From Ceriagrion tenellum (lineage: Eukaryota > Arthropoda > Insecta > Odonata > Coenagrionidae): a DNA stretch of 64,000 bases. The notes below the pieces were generated by a model. It made no database searches and was not told the origin of the DNA. It was given only the letters and a program-made list of their open reading frames with translations. The stretch covers positions 32,917,925 through 32,981,924 of the forward strand of contig OY720637.1 of NCBI GenBank assembly GCA_963169105.1. Reading direction: 5' to 3'. Below are positions 32,731 through 44,769 of this stretch, in pieces. Within the stretch, counting starts at the first letter, position 1. Every line of letters starts with the position of its first letter. The translations under genes and the position numbers were made by a program.

Positions 32731-34980
32731 CCCCACCAATTTTCGTCAAAAAGCTTGTAGTTACATGTACGGTATTCTTAAAAATCTCCGTGTTATCTCA
32801 TTTATTTTGATTCCTTCTGAGTGGTGTCATCACAGCAATAGGGTTCCAAAACGGGGTCCAGGACTGACTCGCGTTGGAAGCAAAAATTTGGGAGGAATTC
32901 CATATAACAGAAAAAGACATGTGAATGCAGACTCTCTTTTGAAAAATGCAAGGGGATATAAGCAAAAAGCAGTAGATGGAGAGAGAACGATGAAGTATTT
33001 GATAATGTAAGATTGCTGTGACAAGTACAAAGAAGAGTTGTACGAAGAAATTTAACAGGCTTGCTTATCAAATCCTGTCGAGTGGCATGTTAAAGGTCAT
33101 TTAATCAGAAGGATGAAAGTAGATAATATTGAAAAATAGGATTTTGTAGAGATATAATGAAGAAATAAGATGAATTTGATTTCTAAATAGAAAACTACAC
33201 TGACTTTGAGAATTAAGTTAGACTTCATTTAATGAAAATTCTCCTACAATACGCATGAACGAAAAAAAATAAAAGCAGGCACTAACCCGAAAATTTCCAT
33301 ATAATATTCATAATCTCGGAGAAGTTTCACAGCTACATCACAATTATGATCTATCCTTGCTTCAAAGTATAAAATAATATACACCGGAGACTAAACACAA
33401 ATATAGGAAAGCACTTGAATCTCTTAATTGAAACGTGAATTGTAAAATTAAAAAAAACGGATGGTAGTCAAATCCACTCATGATTTCCCAAAAGATGAAG
33501 TAAATGAGCTTCCAGGATACCAGCGATGGCATAATAAAAATCCCGTGGCGATACAACAGTTGTAATTGATTATTCAATTCAAAATGATTAAAAATAATTC
33601 ATTTAAAAAATAATAAATTTGAAGATTATGGGGCGAACTGGGTTTTAACCTTTCCAACGTAGCGGCCAATGCGTGATACGGATCAATGCTTATAATGCAT
33701 GCAGCGAGCGACATGCAGCGAGCTCCCCAGTGGTAATTCGTTGTTCTTTGAAAAAGACAGCGGCAACTGTCTTTTGCAAATAACAACGAATTTCTTCTTC
33801 TGAATTCGTTCTTTACAACCTCAGTACGAGTTGTTGTAGGGCACCCCTCGCGTGGCTCGACGGCAATACTCTCCCTATGCTTTATACCACTTGTAGAAGG
33901 TCACCTGGTTCATAGCATCTTCACAATACTCCGCAGTTAATAACTCATACATGTTTATTTGGATCTTCCCGAGTTTCACTAAAAATTTCACCTTACAAAG
34001 TTGCTCTAACTTTTTATCCATGCTGGACATGGTAGGCAAATATCTAACACGTTACATGAATTTTCACTTACGTCCACAAAATGCACCGATCAAATTGAAA
34101 CTGATCATTATAGATGGCTAAAAGAATGGGATACACGATGGTATGCAGTATTACTACCCTTTGCAACAAATTTTCCCTTAAGGTCACTATTATCATTACT
34201 TTTGAACATCCCTCGTATTATCACTCCGATTAAAAAACCGAAACATATGGCCTGAAATACATAAGTTTCCTCACCACAGCGTTATATTCCATGTAAAATG
34301 AAATCATATCAAATTTAAAATCCAGTGGGAGGTATTTCACATGCATACATCCTTATCTTTCAATATCAGAGGGAAAATTCATTCTTTCAATTTATATACT
34401 CAACATATCAATGGCTCATTGAAATCTTCAAAAAGGCATTTGATTTCTACGTGTCGTGCTTCGATGCTGTCACATCGTTCCTCCAAATTACAGCAAAAAT
34501 TAAACACTGAGCTCAGTCCTTAGCAAAGGCGACCATACAAATGTAAAACCCACGCGTCGCTCGTCCGAGATGGCAAAGGTCCGTGACCGTTCAAAAAATG
34601 AAAGGGTATGCGGAGGTGGTGTTAAGTCACCCTCTAAAAAATCTTTCTGGGGTCGCGAACACGTGACACAAATTCAAATGAGGAGTCACGCTCGAGTCAC
34701 AGAGGTAGGGAATCGTTATATCAGCGATTTCACACGACTCACGACGCTCGCCTTAGCGTCACGGATATTTGAGTACACATGTACGCTTATCCCTCCAACG
34801 ACCAAAAGGTAACTGCGATAAATCTCGGATGAAAATCTGACTATGCCAACTTTTCTTTTACATTTAGTTTTGCACGGGTTACGAAATAATCGAAGATAGC
34901 TACCAAAGAGGACCACTTCAAGATGACTAACAAAGGAGTGTGATGATTACGACATCAAAGAGGACAAAAATTGAGAAACA
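32731..34980. other. No gene; one cruciform-like site
   Basis: AT-rich; the only structure seen is the inverted repeat listed separately at 33735-33792, plus a 13-bp tandem duplication 'catgcagcgagc' at about 33698-33722. Confidence 0.45.
33735..33792. repeat. 58-bp imperfect palindrome
   Basis: The outer arms AATTCGTTGTT / AACAACGAATT and inner arms AAAAGACAG / CTGTCTTTT pair around a 6-nt loop. It may be a very small MITE or a regulatory hairpin. Confidence 0.65.
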
Positions 34981-35481
34981 TGAGGAGCATCGAACTTGGA
35001 ATCCAAGGTCACATACATCAAAAGTACTTTCGCGAATAATAGGCCAAAGGACGGAAAGGAAAATTGAAGACAAATACTCGGCAAGAAAATTTGGATTTAA
35101 GAAGACCATAGGAGCCATGGAGGCCACGCTCTGCTGGAGAGGAAAGTTAGAGAAATGAATTCACATGAGCAAGCCACACTATGTGGTGTTCACGGAGTTG
35201 GATAAAACCTTCAACAGTCTTGAGTGGAACAAGATGTTCGGTCTGCTGGAAAAACTAAATAATCTGCCATCTATAAAAGAAGCAAGTCATCACAATGCGA
35301 ACGACAAACGAATCACAAATCTAAGCTAATATTACGAAAGGAGTAAAACAAGAATACAACCTCTTGCTAGCACCGTTCAACATATACTTGGAGGAAGTAA
35401 TAAGAGAAGCATCGTAGAAGAAATTAGATTGAACAGAATTCAGATTTACAGATGAGACATAAAAATGCTCCGCTTCGCACA
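34940..35481 (+). mobile_element. RTE/BovB-like reverse transcriptase fragment
   Basis: The plus strand reads SHTSKVLSRIIGQRTERKIE, DKYSARKFGFKKTIGAMEAT, then YVVFTELDKTFNSLEWNKMF, GLLEKL and, further on, ITKGVKQEYNLLLAPFNIYL, EEVIREAS, and IKMLRFA at 35462-35480. These match the fingers and palm of an RTE-type reverse transcriptase, where the last motif normally continues FADD, the catalytic aspartates. Stops and frameshifts make it inactive. A minus-oriented family A element begins right after LRFA. Beyond it (about 36076) the reading resumes as DKIVAD, so the insertion split the catalytic motif. Confidence 0.75.
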
Positions 35482-36068
35482 TCTACATCTATGTCATACC
35501 CTGCAAGCCACCCAAAGGAAGTGTGGCAGGGGGTGCTTCCACACCAGGCATTCATGAATGATACGGCTGAATACCGAAATTATATTGAAACCCGCGTACC
35601 ACACATACAAACCGCCAATTAAACATCTACTAAACAAGAAACATTCTATCGTCAATCGTTCCAACGTGCAAGGGGTACAAGGACTACTACATATTCAAAA
35701 CCTCATGCATAAATAAGAACATCAATATTTACATCATGCATAAATAAGAACGTAGAGAATATAAAGAAAAAGATTTACTGTCTGCCTATTGTCACAATTC
35801 GAACTATTCATGACGACGATCACAGCTGTTATGGTCCCGAATGGTACGCGGAAAAAATGACATTTTATACCTATCGGTTCTACAATCTAGCTCTCTAATC
35901 TTATTGGCGCGATCTAATCTGCCGTAGTACGAGTGGGTTAATAGTATGTTTTTTACGTCGTCAGAGAAATAATTTTCCTGAAATTTAGTTAGGAGGTTAA
36001 GCCTATAATTTAATCTACGCTGTGATAGCGATTCCCATCCTAATTCTTCTAACAGTCCAGACACACTA
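35482..36068 (-). mobile_element. Family A LINE, young 5'-truncated insertion (minus)
   Basis: The open frame 36064-35804 reads SGLLEELGWESLSQRRLNYR, LNLLTKFQENYFSDDVKN, ILLTHSYYGRLDRANKIREL, DCRTDRYKMSFFPRTIRDHN. The 3' UTR and tail to 35482 match the plus copy at 13.0-13.64 kb with only scattered differences. A possible duplication GCACA (35477-35481 and 36069-36073) flanks it. It is truncated at VSGLL, so it lacks RT and endonuclease. Confidence 0.85.
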
Positions 36069-36073
36069 GCACA

Positions 36074-36940
36074 CAGACAAGATAGTCGCTGATTGGAAAA
36101 GAAAGGTACAAAATGTGCCTAACAATGACTTAATTGTGTCAATTTATTGATCATGACGGTATTTAAAACTTGTACATCAGAGTCAAAAAATGCCTGAGAA
36201 TTGTCGTATTACTCCAGATGCCTACGACACAATAGTAGCGATCAATTAAAGTTTCATGCATACAGGCATGGAAAAATTGACTGAAATAACACCTGAACTG
36301 TCCTCTAGGTATCAAAGGGATTCCTCGCTTGAAATTGATGTGTCAGAAACATTCCACGGTTATCAACAGCTGCTGAGATTCGTTTCAAGGTTCAAGAACA
36401 ATCTGAGATAGCGGAATAATCGGTCAAACGCTTTGGATTCTGTACAGTGCAAAATACATCGGCTAAGATAAACTATCGCAGATTTTTAACGAGCAGACTG
36501 AACATGCTCTCGTCCTGCACGAACACGTATTACTGCATTGTTGAGAGCTAGACCACTTGAGATAAACTTGCTCAAAGGCTAGCTCATGATACCCAGAAAA
36601 TGAATAAACCTCAGAAATTTGATGAAAAAGGACAAAAAACACACACTGAACTTCGTTAAGGCAGCTGCGTGGAGTGAAAATGTAAGAGGACGATGGAGCA
36701 GAATAATTATGAAAGAATGAAAAGTTAATAGTAATTGCATTTCAAACACGGCTAAAAGCCACCTTTTAGAACTCACGGAAAGTTAAGTGGCTCCGATGGG
36801 TTTCAGAAATCGTCAATTTAAAAAAATAAACATCACAAGATGTGTGCTAGTCACGCTATTGAGAGGAGAATCACGATTTAGAATGGTGAATATCTTCCAT
36901 TGGCCAATCATTCATTGCCCTGGCGTCTGAGAGCATTGTA
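36074..36940. other. No gene; start may continue the RTE remnant
   Basis: The first 50 bases (DKIVADWKRK in frame) may continue the reverse transcriptase fragment. Nothing is recognisable after that. Confidence 0.4.
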
Positions 36941-37065
36941 AATCATTTATCGTTCAATCTTAAGATTGGTTGACTGCAGCCCTAGTCATCTCCATCTAGT
37001 GTTATTTCCCTTAGTCCCTGTACTAATCACTTTAAGCTCTCTCAACCCTCTTCTACAGCATTACG
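36940..37065 (-). mobile_element. RTE-like LINE 3' end
   Basis: The minus strand has 'gggctgcagtcaaccaatct' and 'taagattgaa', matching the end of the copy at 3.38 kb, followed by 'cgataaatgattta'. Upstream coding is too degraded to read. Confidence 0.6.
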
Positions 37066-37494
37066 TATAAGGAGTTTATTTGTAGATCTGCTCAATTATA
37101 ATTACAGAGATTACATTGACTGTTAACTTTGAATTCTGGCAATATTTCATCATTTATGGTCAAATACGTAAATTGGATATTTAATTAGAGGTTTTTTTAT
37201 CCAGAACAACAAATTAAATTATTACATCAATCTACAAGTAACTCTTATGACTCGGTAGGGGTCAAATTATACGCAACTAATGATAAATCAATAGCTTTAA
37301 GTAATTATCACAAATTGTAAGATATATTCTATTTTATATTCACGAAGATATATTAGCATTGATTATGAAATGGACGCACTATACCATACTCAAGAGTCTG
37401 AAGTATAAAATGAAGAGAATACATACATACCAATCGCGTCGTTCCCTTTCGAGGTAGGCACAGTCACAAAGTTTCACTCATAAATACATATTTG

Positions 37495-37750
37495 CACACC
37501 TAACTCTGCTTCGATAATTTCCTCCATACTGACCTATCCTTGCAAACCTCTTTTTCCTCATTTATCCCCATACACTGCTTCATCCCCATACACACCTTCC
37601 AGTTTTTAAGACTCATAATATTCCTCCTCCTAAACATTTCCTCAACTACATTCAACCACAACTTTCTCGACCTACCTCTACCTCTCGCACCATTAATTTC
37701 ACTCTTATATATCTTATTCGACTCTCATTCATTCTCAAAATTCTCTAAAT
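37495..37750 (-). mobile_element. RTE-like LINE C-terminal fragment
   Basis: The minus strand reads ARGRGRSRKLWLNVVEEMFR, RRNIMSLKNWKVCMGMKQCM and KDRSVWRKLSKQ. The RGRGR-R--W---V---M and DR--WR patterns mark the very C-terminus of RTE-like ORF2 proteins. Confidence 0.6.
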
Positions 37751-39720
37751 GAAGAGAATAAAATTTTAAATATGTATTAAATGTCTCTCCAGTGTCTTAA
37801 ATAATCGAAAATATTTTTTTACACTGGTGGAAATTAATTAAGGACTAAAGGGATTAATTTGGCCTACTAGCATAATAAAAATACTGCTGAAATATTTTAT
37901 TCAGCAGCAAGTCAATTCAATACCTTTCAGAAGTGATAAAAAGTCGGAATGGTTCCACGAGGAATACATTCTCAGCTTTTATTCATAAATCTACATGGGG
38001 CGAGGTGGCGATCAATTTAATTCCCTACGCCCGTTACGTGTACTTCGCTGGAAAAGAGATCCTCAGCAAGAGAATATTTTGAAGAACCTCTACGTCTTCC
38101 CTTCGATAGCAGTTTTTTCCGAGGGAAAGCTTCAAGCCTCTTAGCCGAAGAGAAGAGAAATGGCCTCCGGAACGAAACAGAAATCAGCACATTTTCTCCC
38201 CAGCGCCCGTCAATTGCCGAGCAGGGTATCCAACGTCAAAGTTGTATTCGGGTCGCTTCTAACACGTAGCTTGGCTTACAAGCGATTTTGCAACGTGACC
38301 AAGATGCACACAGCTGTCCACCTCGTTGTATGCTCGCTTTCTTTGTGTGACCACCACGCTACTAACGGCTTTTTTGCGCAACTATGCGAAGAAAAAGTCC
38401 CACAATAACCCTAACCAAGAGTTTTCTTGACCGCAGATCCAATTAATTGAAATAGTGGAGCAGAATGAAGGTTTTAAGGTAAATATTAATACAACAATGA
38501 CCAGAAAATGCAGCGACCAACTCTTATGAAATAATATGAGGTGATCTTCAATACTCTTCCTACTTCCTTCAATAACTCTGAGAGACTGGAAAACATTGGA
38601 CTCCTCAGGTAAATGAACAGGTTGTGGAGTTGAAATGAAATTGAAGAAAGAAGTATTCTTAAAGGAAATTAAAAACTAATTTCGTGCCTACTGCATTTAT
38701 TTGTAAAATACCGTTTCTAGAATCTAGATTATTCAATTAAAGGTGTACTGAAAGAAGTTAAAACCTTTAAAGCTATACATGCAAAAGTTTTTAGCCGCAC
38801 TTTGAGGAATTGCAGTGTCAAAAAAATTATACTGAAAAATGGCAGATTTGCTTCTCTAGACAAATGGAATTTTCGAGACATACTGTCATTAATTTCTAAT
38901 TTAAATGCATCATTACGATATGATGAAATTTAATCAAAAATTAGTAATTAAGAATCACTTTTATATATTTATCAGTTGATCAAAAAATCCAAAAAGATGG
39001 TCAAGGGATAAAAACATCGATTGTTTCACCCTTTCCTCACAAAAAAAACTTCAGATAGGAAAAGTATCACCATTCTACCTGTATCTTCCCTTTTTGACGC
39101 GCAAATCTGTGCCGGAGTCTTTCGCGCGGGTACTTGAAATTCCACATAGCAGCCGAGACATAATAAAATATTTCCGTTAAATCTATCGGTATATAGATTA
39201 AAGTTTGTACTTTAAAAAATACAAAAGAAAAACAAAATTCCACAAGGGCAATATAATGAATCGACGCATACAGTTACACATTAAAAATAAATGTTTTAAA
39301 TATCTACTCCTTAAAGATTTGGAGACCTTTCTTTTCTCCCTTAAAGATTTAGTAAAAGACTCGGAAAAAGATTTAGCAAAGAAGAGTTCATCAGGCAGCC
39401 GATTTTCATCATTTATACCCTATTGAGGAAGGAGTACTAGGCAGTGTTGGTACCAACGACCCTCATAGGTATAGGTAAATATTTACCGTACAACATGGGA
39501 GTTAAATGACTATACTATTAAGACAAAAAGATTGGGATGGACGGGAGTAAATCAGCCTTTAGTTCCAGTGAGTTTGAGATTTGATCGGCTGAATGTACCT
39601 ACGCTCATATGAGAACAATGAATACGACACGATTATAAGGCGAAAAAATTCGAAAAAAAAACATCGACCAATTTGTTATGCATCAGTGCATATTGCACTC
39701 GACATCGGATTATCATGGCC
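37751..39720. other. No gene recognised
   Basis: AT-rich, apart from a more balanced patch at about 38000-38400 holding an 82-codon frame without motif. Confidence 0.45.
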
Positions 39721-39729
39721 ACCACACTT

Positions 39730-40080
39730 AGCCAATCACGCATGCAACATTACCAGATGGGGTAAGGAGTAAGACTGGAGCGAGAGAGAGGCATGGAGCG
39801 GGAGACTAGTGGCTGAATAAATGTACTTGTCTAGAGAGATTAGGACCGTGGGGGGGGGGGGAAGAGTGGGTGGAGCTACAACGAGAGGATGAATGGGTGA
39901 GCGGTAGAGGTATGGGTTCATTGAAGAGGGACACGGGAGGGGCGTGGTCACCGACGATGGGATGAGAATACAGGAGGACGATGGGGAGGGGAAGGAGCTG
40001 CGGGAGAAAGAGTGAATTCGATAAGAGGAAAGAGAGCGGGCCAAGAGGTTTATGAGTCGTGGTAGTTATTTGTGAAAGGT
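39730..40080. repeat. Purine-rich tract with G12 run
   Basis: The plus strand is strongly purine-rich (gagagagagg, gggagggg and similar), with an uninterrupted run of 12 G at about 39850-39861. Minus-strand frames here are low-complexity Ser/Pro/Leu and not believable genes. Confidence 0.5.
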
Positions 40081-40095
40081 GACCGACAAATAAGG

Positions 40096-40609
40096 TCATA
40101 TGCACCACCAGGTGATTTGGGTCTCCCCGCAAGGTCTAAAAACCCCCCACCAAGTCTGCAAGCTTTCGCTTATACCCTAGTCGGAAGTAGTGGGAAAAGG
40201 AAATGGGAAGGGAAGGTTAGCGAACCACAACCCCTGCGAGATGGACACCATGAGGCGGATTGACGTCAAAAGGACGACAATGGGCCTCCGCCTCCCCGCA
40301 GTACTCGTATCTGTTGGGTTCCCCCAACAACGTCAGACGAGTCCCCGTCAGTCTCGCTTTTGCGAAAACTCACCGCACATCTTTTGAGAACTGATTTGAG
40401 AACTGAGAGAGACTGGAGGAGCCCGTTGCCCAAAAAATTGGGATTGGGTATCCCCAGACTCCCTTTACGGGTAGACGCCGTGCGGTCTGCCGGAGTACGT
40501 CATGGAATCAGGGACCACCATGGAGGGTCAATTCAGACCAATTATGGTCAAAGCGAGGGTTAGTCCATCATCTGAATACTCCTCGTCTACCCATCATATG
40601 CACCACCAG
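40096..40609. mobile_element. GC-rich insertion with 16-bp target-site duplication
   Basis: TCATATGCACCACCAG occurs exactly at 40096-40111 and 40594-40609. It encloses a 482-bp segment (40112-40593) much richer in GC than its flanks. The insert has no poly(A), no terminal inverted repeat and no readable protein. A long, variable-size duplication points to target-primed retroposition, so this is probably a SINE or a processed copy of an unknown transcript. Confidence 0.7.
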
Positions 40610-41635
40610 TGTCACTAATTTAACATAAATAAATTTATATAAAATATGAAAATATTTTCACTTATTTAAATACCCTGAAATGGGGTGACGCCGGTTACGA
40701 GCGCACCGCTTCACAAATTGAAACTTTGTAGCTCAATGCACTAAAAGGTAAGAAACAGCATTTCATTCTTGCCCTTCCAAACATTGTTAAAGGAGATTAC
40801 AAACAGTCCACCCTTGCTTTTTGCAGTTGTTTCAATACCATCGTACTCGGAAGGTCAGGCAGAATTCGCGTGATCTATTGAAAAGCCGTAAAAACCTCAG
40901 CCAAGGATCAGCTCTGCTAACATCAGGTTAGTGAAAATTTCCTTATTTCTTTATTATTTTGTTGTCAGCAAGAATATTTGTTGTCAAACAGGTACATTTA
41001 AAAGTAATTATTCTAATTAAAAGTTATGCATTGCTACACGTGATTTATCACCAGCAAGATCGTACGTGTATTACAGTGTATATATCAGTGTGTTAGTGAA
41101 TATAATTACATGTATGCATTAGTGATGAAATTCAAGTGTTATTTATAAAACAGGCTTTTTTTTAATTCTTCCTTACATATTTTTGGTTACTTTTCATGAT
41201 TTTTCAATGTAAATATTTTATTCATTAATTGTCATCAAAGGTATCACATGGCTTTACAGATGTTAGCCTCGTAACAGGTATACTTGAGGGGCTTCCCAAT
41301 AATGCTTCGTGTCCGTACATATTCCCGATTCAGTAAAAATTTGAAGTAATTAACTTTAATCTTATTCATTACTTATCAGTCTTAATGATCCTGGGTGGAA
41401 TGACTTTTCATGGAAGGACTGTAGCATGGAAATGAAAAAGGGTTGAGAAAAACATGAAGCTGGAATTATCGTAATGTCGACAAAAAGCATTGGATGAGCC
41501 CAAGGTTTTACAGAGATGGCCTTTTATTATTATTTTACAATTAAACAGTTACAAGTAGGCTATTGGACAGGTGGCAACAATAAAAAGTCGAGTAAAAGAA
41601 TAAACCTTGAAATCCTCTACTTCTTTAACCTATTT
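40610..41635. other. No gene recognised
   Basis: No coding, RNA or repeat signal was found in this AT-rich interval. Confidence 0.4.
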
Positions 41636-41818
41636 TTAAAATACTTAATTTAACGGTAGGTTAACATCCTATCTGATGGACGGAATACTAGACTAGTACC
41701 CTACCATATGGTTCCATAGATTTCACTGAATAAACCTCCTTTTGGATCCAGAATTCGAACCTCCGTAGTAATGGGAGACCCGTACTCGAGCCACCACACC
41801 AACCCGGTCCCCAAAACC
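41636..41818 (-). mobile_element. SINE type 1, minus copy
   Basis: Read on the minus strand: 'ggttggtgtggtggctcgag' (A box region), 'ggaggttcgaattctgg' (B box), 'agtctagtattccgtccatc' and 'agataggatgttaacct'. The order matches the 12.0- and 18.7-kb copies. The 3' half is missing. Confidence 0.65.
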
Positions 41819-42770
41819 GGAATTAGCGAAGGCAGGGGGAAAGGGGTGAAATGAGGGAGTTACGGGAAAAAGAATCCTTTAAGGACAGGCGGAGAGGAGG
41901 TATGGGGAAATAACTACAAGGAACCAGAAGAGAAAGGAGCATGGGGACTGGAAATAGTTAAATGAATAGATTTCATTGTCAGTAGGTAAGAATGATGGGA
42001 GAAAGCATAATAGATGGAAACGAAAACAAATATAAGTCCTATTAACGTTGGGGAAGGGAAAACAATTACTTGAGGAAATCATTAGAGGGCAAAGGAGTTG
42101 GGTGGAGCAGGTATCAAATAAACATGGGTCACTGAAGGCTATTTCAGGGAAATTGGATGTGATGGAAGAGGATGGATATCTTGCACGTAAAGATAATAGG
42201 CACGGATCATGATGTAGTCAGGAATACATCGTGTCAGTAAGATTAACAACCTTAGCAGGGACCATAATAGAAAAGCAATGACCCATTAAAACCTACCATA
42301 AACGGTAGTGAACCGAATAATAAGACAGAAACCCAACCCAAGGAAACCTAATTTCGCACAGTGGTGGAAACATTTGTCTCATAGAGCCCAAAAATCATTC
42401 AAAATACCGTCCATACTCACCATTTGTGAAAGCTTTCAACGATTTAATTACGTACTCACGCCATTAAATTACAATATTTATCCATTTTTTCTTCCACTAG
42501 AGGAAACTGCAATTCATTGCATTAATTTTCAAAAGTACAGAAATGATCGTTCAGTTAAAGTACTGCCCCCAATACACCAGAGGTGAGAAAGATCCAGTAA
42601 ACCTTCCGCAGAAAGTAAATGGGAAAATATGGATAAATTTATCGAGAAAAACGATGTCATCAAAGATATGAGACGACCACATTAAAGAGAGAATTCCTAC
42701 AAAATGAAGAAGTCCAGCTAATAATTGCAGAGAAACAATTGCAAATAAATTACATTTCTATTTTTTCAGT
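41819..42770. other. No gene recognised; purine-rich start
   Basis: 41830-42180 is purine-rich on the plus strand. No recognised motif. Confidence 0.4.
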
Positions 42771-43022
42771 ATTATACCGGTTAAGGTAGGTGTTGTTGAA
42801 TGTTTGAGAATCTCCTCCCGGTTTTCTACACTTTTAGCGGCCTATGTCCCTCTAGTATCTCCTTATCGCCACAGCATACGATCTACCCTTCTTCGTCCTG
42901 TCCATGAAACCTATTCTCTTTCTTCCCCTTCCCCGCCTGCCCAACATCCTTTCCTGTATCACATTTGTGAGTAACCCATCGCCGTTTATTACATCCTCCA
43001 GCCACCTACACTGCCGATTAAG
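42771..43022 (-). mobile_element. Poly(A)-tailed LINE 3' end
   Basis: The minus-strand frame reads CRWLEDVINGDGLLTNVIQE, RMLGRRGRGRKRIGFMDRTK, KGRSYAVAIRRY. The 3' end 'aaccggtataatactgaaaa' at about 42771 equals the 3' end of the copy at 10.28 kb. It is 5'-truncated at about 43020. Confidence 0.75.
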
Positions 43023-44760
43023 TAAAAAAAGGATATAAAAAAACAAACTAACATAAAGGCCCATTGTGAGGAATTATCCTCAATTGGATATCCTCAGAGA
43101 TTATTTGCCTCTCATATAAGTATACCCCAATATTAACAATCACTAGGAGAAAAAATATAGCGTTAATCTGCCTCAAGAATGATGACTTCCGATAAGGAGT
43201 AAATGGGGAAGCCAAATGAAATCTCGTCACATCATGAACAATAAAATCATCCGCTAAGAGCATTTAGTGTACTATACTCCCACATTTTGTAGATAGAATA
43301 CACTAATAACAACAATATAACAAGCGAGTCTCAAGTGGTCTCACGTGTCATTATGACCAGAGTATATTAATGAAATTAAAGTAAATTGGTCAGCAATACA
43401 GGCTTAGAAGTAAGGAAAATTTCATCGAAATATGTATTAGGAGCAAGCTTTTACACGCTAGCGAAGCCAAACTTGAAGGATTACAGCTGCAGAGCACATA
43501 AAATTGAAAATAATGCACAATATGGTATTTTAAAAAATAAAGACGGGTGGGGAGACCCATTGATAAGGCCCCAGGAAGAGTCGGAGGTAGGAAATATTTA
43601 TATTTTGAAATACCTAACCGGTTTCCATGTTACAAGATCATAAAAAAAGGTCGTGTGTTAAATACAGGTGCGATGACTTTATATATGCACGGGAAGGATA
43701 TGGTGGAGGCGTTGGGGGGGAAGAGGGATCATTGGGAGGAGGATTAGATTGGTTAACAAAATGAGGAAACTACCATAGGAAAGTGTAAAACAACAGCGTC
43801 AAATATTTAACTTACTGGGCACTTTTTTGGCAAAAACTCCTCTTACAGGCAATAAAACATTAAATGAGTGATAAGGTTTGCTGAGAAAGAACAAGGATTA
43901 AATCATGAACCAACTCATGAGATAACTGAAGACTAACGCAATAATTAAATCATTAACTGGTGTAACAGAAGAGTGGAGAGCTATAGCAAGAAAAACTCAG
44001 AACTGACTATGTTGATCAGGATGGAATGCGAAATAAGCATGAAATAGTGCAGAGTTAAGGGAGAAATTAGATAAACAAATCCGGCTAAAGTAATCAAATT
44101 CACAAACTTCTAAAAGTAAGACGTCTACGACAATGTGCATATAAAAGGAGAGAAATGAGTCTGATTTTCACCAGGAATATACTCGAAGAGTATAAATCAG
44201 GAACAAATGGGCCCATTTTTACGCGTAAGTTGGACTCAATACATTAGGGGAAGCATGGAAAAGAAGGCAACGGAAGGGAATGGGAATAGAGAGAGAAAAA
44301 TCAGGGAAAGAATGATGGGTTAGTGGAGGAGATAAATAGAGCGAGGGGCAAGGTGAACTAGAGAGAGGCCACAGCGCCCGTGGGCGAGGCCGGGGTGAAG
44401 TTTCTTTTTTTGACGTGTAACAAGCAGACAGTGAGTTAGGGAGAGGGTGAAAAAATTGACACGGGTAAAATGAATGAGGTAAAAGGGACGAGATGACCTT
44501 TCTCCTTGGTGAAAATTTCCATCCCATTAATTAATGTTTCTACGATTGAAGGATAGGGGAAAGAGACAAGGAGATTTTATTCAGAAATATTCCCAAGTGA
44601 GCAATAAAAAACGTAATGACTCGGTGGCCATAGAAGATTTTGAACAATTAGCGTGCAATTTCGTAGATTTGGAGGGCATCATGTCGTTAAACCGTTATCT
44701 GGCAATCGAAATAACGAACATATTTAATATGTGTGAAATTCTCTCGGGATTTACACCGGG
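43023..44760. other. No gene recognised
   Basis: AT-rich; 44219-44527 has a low-complexity minus-strand frame within purine-rich plus-strand sequence. Confidence 0.4.
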
Positions 44761-44769
44761 TTAAATTTT

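Noticed and set aside
44219..44527. 102-codon Ser/Pro-rich minus-strand frame
   Set aside because: Arises from purine-rich plus-strand sequence; no motif.
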